Shown piece by piece: positions 55,364 through 64,000 of a stretch of 64,000 nucleotides of DNA (positions are counted from its first letter, which is position 1; every line of letters begins with the position of its first letter). The position numbers were made by a program, and so were the translations under genes. The notes under the pieces are model-generated. The model was not told where the DNA came from. It searched no databases and saw nothing but the letters and a program-made list of their open reading frames with translations. The stretch is taken from contig JAWNGF010000012.1 in NCBI GenBank assembly GCA_037039685.1, positions 868,001-932,000 of the forward strand, given 5' to 3'. This DNA comes from Ceratobasidium sp. AG-K. Its lineage: Eukaryota > Basidiomycota > Agaricomycetes > Cantharellales > Ceratobasidiaceae.

Positions 55364-58300
55364 TGTGAAGGACAAAAAGAGTTTTTTGAAAAAACGGTGG
55401 GAGAGTGGGCTAAGAGCGGACTGGTGGGAGTAGGCTGAGTAGCTGGGATGAGTACTTCAGCTGCCCTTCCTCTCGTCCTTTTGTATACTTGTGGTTTGAA
55501 ATTTGGAGGAAGAGGGCCAGTGGGAAAGTCCTTCTGGAACTTTCTCATCACTGGAGTCATATTGGCAAATTTCTCTGCCCGTTCTTCCATGTCTTCTAGA
55601 GGTCCATAACCTTTCCATCTGATGCAATATTTCAGTCCATCAGGGTCTTGATGCCGATCGATGATCTTCTCTACTTCATATTCTTCCTCCCCTTCTTCTG
55701 TAACAATCAGCAGAGGTTGGGGTTGGTTCCAATGGAAATCCACATCTTTCTTGTAGTGGGTCAACATGTTTCCATGGAAGACGTCATGTATTTTCATGGA
55801 CTTGGGAAGGTCAAGCTGGTAGGCGTGTGAAGAGATTTGTTTTTTGACAACAAAGGGACTGGTCTTTTTGTCATCAAGCTTCTTGCTTGGGCACCTAGTC
55901 TTGATATTGGTAGTCAGGAGCCATACGTTGTCCCCTTCCTTGTACTGGTGCTTTGGGAGCTCTTCCCTTGTTTGGTGGTACTCCATCATTGCTTTTGCTT
56001 CTTCCCACACGGCCTCCATGTCGTTTGTCCATTTGTTGCCTTCCGGGGAGTGAGTCATGTAATCCTCAATGGTCCACTTTGGAGTCATTCTGTAGACAAT
56101 TTCAAATGGTGACTTGTTTGTGACACAATTCCTGTGATTGTTGTGGCAGAATTCTGCAATAGGTAGCCATTTGGCCCAGTCATCTTGTCAATGGTTGCAA
56201 AATATTCTCAGCCATCCTTCTAACCATTGGTTTGTTTTTTCCGCAAGGCCATCAGTTTCTGGGTGGAAGGCCATGCTGAAGGTTGGTTGGATATTCAGTT
56301 GTTTGTACACTGCCTGCAGGAAGTGAGATTTGAAAGTCGTTCCTCTATCAGAGACAGTGGTTTTTGGAAAGCCATGGAGGTGCCATACCTCTTTGATGAA
56401 GATGTCGGCAAGTTGTTCCGAGTTGGTAGCTTTGTTGCAAGCGATGAAATGTGCCATTCTTGAGAAGAGGTCTACAACCACAAGGAGACTGTTGAAACCT
56501 TCCGATTTTGGTAGTTTCACACTAAAATTGTAAGCAATGTTTTCCCAGGGTTTTTCCGGGATGGGTAAGGGTTTGAGCGGCAAGTGTCCTTTGCTTCCCT
56601 TCCCCCTTTGGCAGATTTTGCAGCTTTCAACAAATCGATTCACCTGGCTTTTCATGCCTGGCCAATAGTATCGTCTTGAGAGAAGTTCCAAGGTCCTTGC
56701 TTGTCCTTGGTGACCAGCCATGGGTGTGTCATGATGTAATTGTAGCAGCTTCAGTTTGATGTCTTTTTTGTCAGGGACAACAATCCTTCCTTGATACCAC
56801 AGGAGGTCTTCCTCCCATTTGTAGTCTTTGAATTGTTTTCTCACAGAGGGCGGAAGGGACTCTTTGTCCTTTGTGCTGCTAATCAAAGTTTGCAAGGCTT
56901 TGTCCTCCTCCTGTGCTTCTTTGAGTTCACTCATGAGGTCTGATCCCATCATGGCAGCAAAACCCTTGAATCTCTTGGTGGAGATCATAGTCTGTTCCGC
57001 AGATGCAATGTCCCCATGGTCACTTCTTCTAGAGAGAATGTCTGGCTTTTCCGACATCTTCCCAGGCCGATAGTGGATTTCAAAATTGTAACTTGCTAGC
57101 ATCAGAAGCCATCTGTGGTGTCTTTGGTTGAAATTGACAGAGTCCTTCCAGTACGTCAAGTTTTTGTGGTCCATGTAGATAATCACTGGTTCCTTTGTTC
57201 CTTCAAGGTGAATGTGCCAGTGTCTCAGTGCTTTGATGATAGCGAACAGTTCCTTGTCGTGTGTGTCATAGTTCAACTCCGCGTCCTTGAAGCTCTTGGA
57301 GAGGAAGCCAATTGGGTGCAAGTAACCGTCGTCTTGTTGTTGGCTAAGGATTGCTCCTAAAGCGACTCCTGAGGCATCAGTTTCTAGGAAGTATTGCTTT
57401 GACTCATCTGGATGTGGCAGTACTGGTTCTTCCGAGATCATTTTCTTCAATTTTTCGAAGGCTTCTTGATGTACTTCCTTCCATTCCCATTTCTGGTCCT
57501 TTTGTGTAAGCTGGGTAAGCGGTTTGCCGATGGAGGAGAAGGAAACCACAAATCTTCTGTAGAAGTTGCAGAAGCTGACAAAAGCTTGTAGTTGCTTGAC
57601 GGTTCTCAGAACCGGCCATTCCTGGATAGTCTTGATTTTATCCTTGTTCATGGAGATACCATTTTCGTCCACAACAAATCCCACCCAATCAGCTTTCTTG
57701 CTGTAAAAGGTGCATTTCTTGAGGTTGCCAAACAGATTGTTTTTTTGTAGTTTTTCAAGGACTTCTCTGATGTCCAAAGTGTGTTGATTTCTTCCTCTAG
57801 AGATGATCAAGATGTCATCAATGTAGACTACTATCTTTTTTCCGATCTGTTCTCTGAAGATGTTGTCCATCATTCTTTGGAAGGTCAAAGGTGCGTTTTT
57901 CAGTCCGAAGGCCATCACAGTGTATTCAAAGAGACCTTCAGAGGTGCTGAATGCTGTTTTCCATTCATCCCCTTCTCTAATTCTCATGTTCCAGAAACTG
58001 TTTTTCAGGTCCAGGGAGGTGATGAAAAGTTCTTCATTCGATTTGTCACTAGTCTTTTTGAAGATTTCCAGAAGTTGATCCATCAAGGGTATGGGGTAGC
58101 AATCCGGGATGGTTTCTGCGTTTGCCCCTCTGTAGTCAACGACTGGTCTCAGGTCAGGGACAGTTTGTCCTGGTTTCAAAGTTTTTGTGACAAAGAATAG
58201 ACTAGTGGCAACGGGGGAGTCGCTGGGTCTAATTCTTCCTGACTTGAGTTCTGATTTCAAATACTCCTTTGTGGCTTCCCTTTCTCTTGGTGAGAGGGGA

Positions 58301-59016
58301 TAAGCTTTCCTTGGTTTTGGAAGCCTATTGTTGTTGTAGAAGTCGATTTTGCAGTCCCATTCCCTGTGTTCTGGCAGTTTGTGGTATTGTTCCTCATCAA
58401 AGACATCAGCAAAGTCCTTGAGTTCTTCTGGGAGTTCTTGTGACATTCCTGCTTTTGCTTGTATGTCAAGCTCCTTCCTCCATTTGATAGAGAAAGGGGC
58501 CCAGGAAATTTTGGGGTTTGTTTCCTTCAACCATGTCATACCAAGGATCATTGGCTGAGTTCCTGTTGGCATGACATAGAATCTTTGTTTGAAAGTTCTT
58601 CCTTCAATATCAAATTTCAATTTGCAACGGTGTTGGATAAGGTTTTTTTGGGTTTTTCCGTTGATCATCTCCACATTCCTAGGGGTTTGTAAAGGGATCA
58701 AGGGAATGTTGTTTTTCTTTGCAAAGTTCAGGTCAATGAAGTTTCTACTGGAACCAGAGTTGATGAGAGTTGAGATTTTTTCTGTGATTCCCTCTGCTTG
58801 TGCATATACCATGGGTGATTCATTTGTGGCTTTGCAGTAGTATACATTTCGCAGAGAGGGTATCGGGGCACCTTTGCACACGGTGGAGAGATGCCCATCT
58901 AGTTTTCCAACTCTGAGTTGGTGGACTTGGTTTCCTCCATTTCTTCCTTCACTCTGCCGGCTTTCCCTTTCACCAGTGCCTTTCCTTTGTCTTTGTAGGT
59001 CCATTCCTTTTTGCAA
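55048..59016 (-). pseudogene. D pol
   Basis: Open from 59016 to a TGA at 56188-56190, then to 55048. The frame overlaps the end of gag in -1. The protease is LINSGSSRNFID (Asp to Asn). RT has VVDYRGAN, MAFGLKNAP and YIDDIL. RNase H has ETDASG, HDKELFAI and YMDHKN. The integrase first catalytic position is mutated (IAYNFSVKLPKS) while SDRGTTFKS is kept. Chromodomain VEKIIDRHQD...RWKGY lies around 55610-55680. Beyond it the frame stays open over the start of ORF3. Confidence 0.9.
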
Positions 59017-61103
59017 TCAGCAATTGCGTGTCCTGCTTCTCCACATTTGATGCAAAGGTTGTTTTCTTTGCGGCGTGTTTTCTCAGCCTTTGGGACGAGA
59101 TCTCCTTTCACTTGTTTGGAAGGTTTGGATCCCTCGGCCTTGTCTTCCTTCTTTCCCTTGTTTTGCGGATTGGTGAGCTTCTGGATTTCTTTGGCTTGAA
59201 GGGCAATATTGATCCATCCTTCTAGGTCCTTTGGCGCAGCGGTCCTTCTATCCCTGAGTTCTTTGCGGACAAGTTCTGCTTTGATGAGTCTGCTCAGTCC
59301 TTGCCTAAAACGCGCAATCAGGGCAGTGTCGTTCCAATTGAGTTCTTGTGCAAGAAGTTGGAATTCAGAGACGTATTTGCCTACGGACTTGTTTTGATAG
59401 AGGCGTTGGATCCCTTGTTCTGCTTGGATTTTCTTGCCAGGGTCGCTCCACTGCTTCTTGTAGGTGTTTTGGAAAGCTTCCCATGATTCCAGCCAAGGAT
59501 GGTTTTCCCTGTCGTTGTATCAATTGAGAGCGGGTTGTGCCCAATTTCCTGCCATGCCTTCTGCCATGTTCATAAGGGTGGCCACAATCTGATGTTCCTC
59601 CGTGTCATATTGGTTTGGATTCAGACGGAAAAACGCTTTCATTCATGCAAGGAATGTTTCGGCGGCCGTTCCTCTCGTTCCTTTGAATGCTTTGGGCATC
59701 TTGATACGTGGGCCTGATCCATTCCTGTTTCCACCTTGTCCTGTTTGGATGATAAGGGTTCTTCCTTCATCCCTGATTTGGTACCCTGATTGTCCTTGCA
59801 TCTCAAATGAGGGGGATCTCCTTCCTTGAGGTGAAATGTTTCTCCTGTGTGGAGGAGGTTCCCTAGGATTTGGGACTTCTATGGAAGTTTGCTTGGATTC
59901 CTCCCGTCTGTGATCCGATTCTACTTGCGCGTTGGCTCCAATTTGTTTGAGAAGGTTGAATGTTTCTCGTCCTCCTGTCCGGATTTCCCTGAGTTGATTG
60001 GTTTGATCTTGGAATCCTTCCGCAACTTCTTCATCAATTCGTCCTAGGGCAAGGGTGATATTTCTCATTCCCTCAGCCATTCTGCCCATGGTTTCTTCCA
60101 TCCTGTCAATGCGTCCTACTTGATTTTGCAGGTTCTGAGTAATCAGCTGATTTTGAGCTACCAATTGTTGGTTGATATACTCAAAGTTTTCTACAGATTG
60201 TTCAAATATTTGTTCGACCCTTTGTTGTGCGCAATCAATGTTTCGGAGACGCTTGTAGAAGGTGTTGACCCTGTCTTTGGTTCTGGAAGCAATGCGCTCG
60301 ATCCGCTGCATCATGTTGTTGATTTCCTGCTGCTGAAGATCCCATCTTCTTTCCAGCCCCTTGATGCAGAGTGCCTGTACTGCGTTTTCTTGTTGATACT
60401 GGACTTGCAATGTATTGAAAATTCTTTCCAATGTTTGTACTGCGCGTCCATTGGTGTTTTCAATAATGATATCCCTTCTCAATCTTTTGTCTTTGGAGAT
60501 AGTTTCTATGCTCCTTTGTGATTCACAGGTGGAGGGAACGCTTGCCACACTTTGGCTTCTGGAAGCTACCGTCATCACTGGAACTATACCGGGAGTAGAA
60601 GGTGCCGGAGTAGCCTGTGGGAAAAAATTGTCTAAGTTTGGCATTTCAAGGGGTTGCCTAGGCCCAAGGAGTGCTGGTAGTGGTATCCGACCTGTTGGTG
60701 GTATCAATGGCCCTGGTGTTGCGTTCCTTTCGCCAAATTGCGCCGTTCCTGTTGGTCGAATGACCCCAATTGCCTGTGGGCTGGCTATTGTTCCTGGATC
60801 TCTTTGCAGAGTCATAGGTGGTGGTGTGTTGTCTGTGATTTCAATCACCCTGATGGTAGGGGATGTTGATTGTTCATTGGAACTGGTGGGTTCTTCCTGG
60901 GATGTTTTGACTATGTTGCCAATTCCTCCTGGGACACTGGTAGATGGTGGCCTTGAGGCTCGGCTGTTGCTTCTAAGTGGTGCCGTCCAATCTCCAGCTT
61001 GTTCCCTGGATGCTCTTGAAGGGTTTGTTCGAACCTCTACTATTCGTGGCTCAGGCTGAGTAGCCTGCCTGTTTGACGCTGCGCTCGAGGGTCTTGAGTT
61101 CAT
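58899..61103 (-). pseudogene. D gag with stops
   Basis: ATG 61103 (MNSRPSSAAS), about 50 nt after the PBS. The Pro/Ser-rich N-terminus is followed by a long Gln-rich coiled coil (about residues 230-370), then MPKAFKGTRGTAAETF at the start of the gag core. Stops lie at about 59643 and 59519. The CCHC knuckle CIKCGEAGHAIADC is near 59045-59005. Confidence 0.88.
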
Positions 61104-61152
61104 TGTTGAGAAGTCATGTGACCTTGCTTTTCTCGTGGCTCAGCAGAAGTGG

Positions 61153-61384
61153 AGCTTGCTTTGCAATGTCGCAACCTGCTAAGTAGTAGAGTTGACAACT
61201 GCTAATTGCCTTGTTGACCGTGAGCGATAAGTCTAAGTAGACTAAATTGCTAAGGGAAATTGCTAGCTTCTAAATAGAAGTCCTAGCTCCAAATCCCAAG
61301 TGCCTCTGATCACACACTGCAGGGAGAGTTGACAAGGTGAAGCAAGCTGGGGATGACCATGCTTGCAAGCCAGTATATATATAC
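61153..61384 (-). promoter_or_regulatory. Family-D TATA, predicted RNA start, self-primer and PBS
   Basis: On the minus strand a TATATATATA block (61384-61373) is followed about 36 nt later by the primer (61348-61337) and then the PBS (61164-61153), 2 nt inside the LTR edge. The PBS GCAAAGCAAGCT matches the 3' LTR primer AGCTTGCTTTGC perfectly. The 5' LTR copy has two substitutions. Confidence 0.75.
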
Positions 61385-61627
61385 TCAGAAAGCAAGTGAG
61401 TCATAGTAAATACATGAGTCACATGCCTGAGTCAAAGTCCAAGTCATAAAGGGGCTGTGCAGGCCAGCCAATAGAAAACAGCATGAGTCATATGACTCAT
61501 GGTGACACGTCATCCATACACCTCACTAAACAAGGGAGAGGGCACATCTATACAGAAAGGGCGCGTATGGCGCCAGTACAAGCCATGAGACTGCAGAAGC
61601 AGAGAGAGGGCAGGACAGGTCACAACA
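61167..61627 (-). repeat. D 5' LTR
   Basis: 461 bp, TGTCGCAACC to GTCACAACA on the plus strand. Confidence 0.93.
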
Positions 61628-61632
61628 CACGG

Positions 61633-61954
61633 CTGTGCTTTTGAACAAGTCATGTCTGTTCATACAGCATGACTTGCATGGACACTCCTGGTTGGTAGAC
61701 TTGCTTGACTCATGTGGCTGCGCTTTGTATGACTCAGCCACTTGGTGAATATATATAGAGGACCAACAAGCCTGGTAACCCCAGCTTGTTTTGTCTCATC
61801 AAAACATCCCTCTGAGTGACACTTAGAACCACCCCTACCCTTGAGAGCCTTCAGACACTTAAGTGTGTTGCAGTTCAAGAGGTCCCTTAGGTCTTAGTGC
61901 CGTCCACTCTCCCTCACGGCTTGTCTCATACCCACCAAGAAGTAGCTTACAACA
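61633..61954 (+). repeat. A3 3' LTR, second piece
   Basis: It resumes at CTGTGCTTTTGAAC and ends GCTTACAACA, followed by the A3 target duplication GAAGG. Confidence 0.92.
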
Positions 61955-61959
61955 GAAGG

Positions 61960-62149
61960 GTGCAAGGAGACACCTATAGAATTGAAGGAGCAGGTGGGGG
62001 ACTCAGTAGAGAACCCCATAGTCTTGGAAGAGGAGGAGGAGGCAATTTGGTCCCAGGGGGACAAGGAAGCATTTGAAGAAATGGTGGGCAACTGTAATCT
62101 ACAGTAGTTGCCATTCAGGTCCCCCAAATGGGCTCCTAAGGGGGGGTAA
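61960..62149 (+). pseudogene. Family-B ORF3 C-terminus and polypurine tract
   Basis: It continues B ORF3 in frame from 46379 (...TWEEG then CKETPIELKEQ) to a stop at about 62107. The acidic tail (ENPIVLEEEEEAIW) matches the position of FNPIDLTEEKED in A2. The polypurine tract AAGGGGGGG follows at 62138-62146. Confidence 0.85.
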
Positions 62150-62646
62150 TGTTGTGACCCAAGGCCCCTCCAATAGACTTGGACTCCTGTTTGCCTCCCT
62201 TGTTTCCTCTGTTCTTGCATTCTCCTTTGTGCATGCTTCCTTGGTTCCTTGTTTCCTTTGTTTGTGTGCAGCCTTAGGCTGCTTCCTTTCTCCTTTGTCT
62301 TGCAACTTCCTTTCTTGGCAAGTCATGTTCCTTTATAGGACATGACTCATAGAGCTTTCTGATTGGATAGTCTGTATGACTCATTTCTTGGCATGAGTAT
62401 GACTCATGTCTTTTCTGAATATATAATGAGGTGACAACAAGCATGGTATCCCCATCTTGTTTTGCCTTGTCATTTCCCAAACAAACAGTCCCTCACTGGG
62501 TTTCCCTCAGGGTTACCTTGGATCCTCAGCCCTCAGCACCATTCACAGTCTACAGTTCACAGCCCTTTGGGTGCCAAGTCTCTCTAAGTCTTAACTTGGG
62601 CACATACAGTTATAGTTGGCAACCATCACAGAGTTGGGTTGCAACA
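62150..62646 (+). repeat. 3' LTR of the composite B element
   Basis: 497 bp, TGTTGTGACCC to GGGTTGCAACA, followed by the duplication AGTGT (62647-62651). It has three perfect ATGACTCAT sites (62342-62350, 62376-62384, 62399-62407) just upstream of TATATAA (62420). Confidence 0.95.
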
Positions 62647-62651
62647 AGTGT

Positions 62652-63553
62652 AGTATATTGTAGTGACCTGGTAGTGTCACTGTATTAAATGCCCTACTGT
62701 GCATCAAGGGTAAAACTATAGACACTACAGACACTACCAGTGTCTGCACAGTGCACTGTATTGTACTGCATTGCATGGGTGGTTTTGCTGATGAACAAAA
62801 AGTCAATAAGTATAAAATTGGGGTATTTCAGATGTTTTCATCTTGGCTTTGAAAGACCTTGCAAGCAAGGTAATTCCAGTATGCTTGGCGTTTATCTGAC
62901 CCATTTGCATTGATATGTGGATTCAGATGCAGACAACCAGTTTGCAGTGTCAAATTGTCAATTGTCAAATGCTGGGTCAAACTTATGGTGTCCAGCGTCC
63001 CAGCCTGGTATGCTCCAGGGACTCCAGTCTATTCTGAAGCTGACATCTCCACCGCCCTTGCTCTCAACCTGGCAATAAAAAATGTCGCCATCTCTAGCCC
63101 ACCTTGATGGATCCGTAACCCTAACAACATTGCTGATGTTCACTCCTTGATTTTTTTTTCAATTGAGGACTCCAAATGAACCATCACCCGCCAACTGCTC
63201 AAGACCCATCTCTTTGTGTTCGGTTGCCATCCAACTTTGGTAAGTCAACACCAGGCCCAAAGGCCCATGTCAATCAACCCCGAGCGCTTCAAGAGCTCCT
63301 GCCCCTGATAACAATGTTCATATGGATGCCTGAAAACTCGGGTAGTTTGACCTTGGTCGAAATTTAATTCACGGGCTGGCACCCCTTTCAGGCTTTGACC
63401 CTGACTGACAACTCCGACATGTGTCCGGTTTCCCTCCTAGCTTCTTCTGCGTATATGTCTTTCCCTTTGTGTGCGTCTACTGATTGTCATTTGTGCTTCA
63501 GCCGTCTGGACTTGGTCCACGAGTGGTTTGACCTCGTGTTCATGTAGCTCGTT
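62652..63553. other. Right flank, no supported gene
   Basis: Short CACTACA/AGTGTC-like words at 62655-62770 resemble those at 8300-8460 left of the composite element, consistent with one interrupted region. A plus-strand frame at 62910-63107 (ending NVAISSPP) and the sequence after it might be an old coding relic, but no family is recognised. Confidence 0.35.
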
Positions 63554-63740
63554 CTCAGCAAAAATGTGAAAAGCTACGGGGTGCTCCGTAGCTCGATTTT
63601 GCTCAGGAGCCCTCCTGAGGCTCCTCGAGCACTCCGGAGCGTTGTGATCACGTGCTCCAAAGCGCTCAAGGAGGCTAAGGAGGGCTCCCGAGCAAAACCA
63701 AGCTACGGAGCACCCCGTAGCTTTTCACGTTTTTGCTGAG
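63554..63740. mobile_element. MITE-2, 187 bp
   Basis: Long inverted repeats begin CTCAGCAAAAA, with about 60 bp per arm nearly complementary, including AAGCTACGGGGTGCTCCGTA. It has no ORF. The flanks GTT and TTG allow a TT duplication but do not prove one. It is related to MITE-1 through TCAGCAAAAA and GTGCTCCAAAGCG. Confidence 0.85.
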
Positions 63741-64000
63741 TTGAAGATGCAGTCAAGATTAAAAATTGAAAAAATGGCCAGCACGTGACAATCTCTCACG
63801 AATCCGTGAACCCCCAGACCCTAACGATGGGGGTTTGCAGCCGAAAGTTTGATTAGGGAGAGGTAAAGTGTCTTGTCACGGGAGCCACTCGAGGCTTATC
63901 CCCATCTAGAAACGCATCCTAGCTTGTGCGTCTCCACAATCGTCGAGGGCGGGTCACCTCAGCATTTGCAAATTGCGATTAGCGCGCAAGAACCCCCGAT
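63741..64000. other. Right edge, nothing identified
   Basis: 260 bp without a supported frame, repeat or RNA gene. Confidence 0.3.

Larger units (their letters stand above)
53730..61627 (-). mobile_element. Family-D chromovirus, complete, inactivated
   Basis: 7,898 bp, reverse orientation, with LTRs 53730-54220 (3') and 61167-61627 (5'). The flanks TGCGG and CACGG match except for two transitions. On the minus strand it reads LTR, PBS, gag, pol, ORF3, polypurine tract (54221-54230 in reverse), LTR. Several stops are present. Confidence 0.93.
46380..61954 (+). mobile_element. Family-A chromovirus A3, with D inside its 3' LTR
   Basis: It is flanked by GAAGG (46375-46379 and 61955-61959). Parts are 5' LTR 46380-46836, gag (split by a solo LTR), pol, ORF3, and 3' LTR 53595-53729 plus 61633-61954. 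It is more diverged from A1 and A2 than they are from each other. Pol is long and open, but several catalytic Asp residues are Asn. Confidence 0.95.
9098..62646 (+). mobile_element. Composite family-B chromovirus retrotransposon with nested insertions
   Basis: The outer LTRs 9098-9571 and 62150-62646 are nearly the same sequence and are flanked by identical 5-bp duplications AGTGT (9093-9097 and 62647-62651). The B-derived pieces are 9098-10286, about 17244-17276, 17741-18093, 25040-25092, 25557-28478, 42690-42746, 44521-46379 and 61960-62646, about 7.2 kb in all, a normal size for a gypsy element. The order is LTR, gag, protease, RT, RNase H, integrase, chromodomain, ORF3, polypurine tract, LTR. 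At six of the seven direct insertion sites subtraction of the insert rejoins the B frame exactly; the A1 site fits if AACAA/AACAC is the duplication. B itself has several stops and is dead. Confidence 0.92.

Overview
The window looks like repeat-rich nuclear DNA of a filamentous basidiomycete (Agaricomycetes). The evidence is a FunK1-type fungal kinase with 52-57 nt GT-AG introns and a dense set of chromodomain Ty3/gypsy retrotransposons. No bacterial operon, tRNA, rRNA or CRISPR array was seen. The exact species cannot be read from the sequence; a Rhizoctonia-like fungus is only a guess.

Left flank (1-9097): a decayed FunK1-like kinase on the minus strand (about 1529-4361). It is broken by a solo LTR (3873-4328), an in-frame TGA (3360-3362) and a 247-bp MITE (2752-2998). 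Next come a 1.1-kb foldback element (4891-5989), two related ORF relics, and one solo LTR nested inside another of the same family (7284-8282 and 7570-8066).

Centre (9098-62646): 53.5 kb that I read as ONE family-B gypsy element of about 7.2 kb, blown apart by nested insertions. Its outer LTRs (9098-9571 and 62150-62646) carry the same 5-bp target duplication, AGTGT. Subtracting the insertions rejoins gag, pol and a third ORF in frame. Inserted directly in B are: A1 (10287-17243, 3' truncated), a solo LTR-A (17277-17735), C1 (18094-25034), a solo LTR-A (25093-25551), A2 (28479-42684), a solo LTR-D (42747-44515) and A3 (46380-61954). One level deeper are: a solo LTR-A in A1, C2 in an LTR of A2, a Tc1/mariner element in the solo LTR-D, a solo LTR-A in A3, and D in the 3' LTR of A3. 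Most junctions have a clean 4-5 bp duplication (TA for Tc1).

All four gypsy families (A-D) encode gag, protease, RT, RNase H, integrase and a chromodomain. All four show a 12-nt self-primer/PBS pair that co-varies between families, pointing to Tf1/sushi-like self-primed reverse transcription. Families A, B and D share an accessory protein gene (ORF3) after pol, in the -1 frame and overlapped by an open extension of pol. Family C lacks ORF3 but has a coiled-coil ORF before gag, behind a probable leader intron. C2 is the best preserved copy. Most other copies are inactivated, often by CGA-to-TGA changes.

Right flank (62652-64000): no supported gene, but a 187-bp MITE (63554-63740) related to the one in the kinase.
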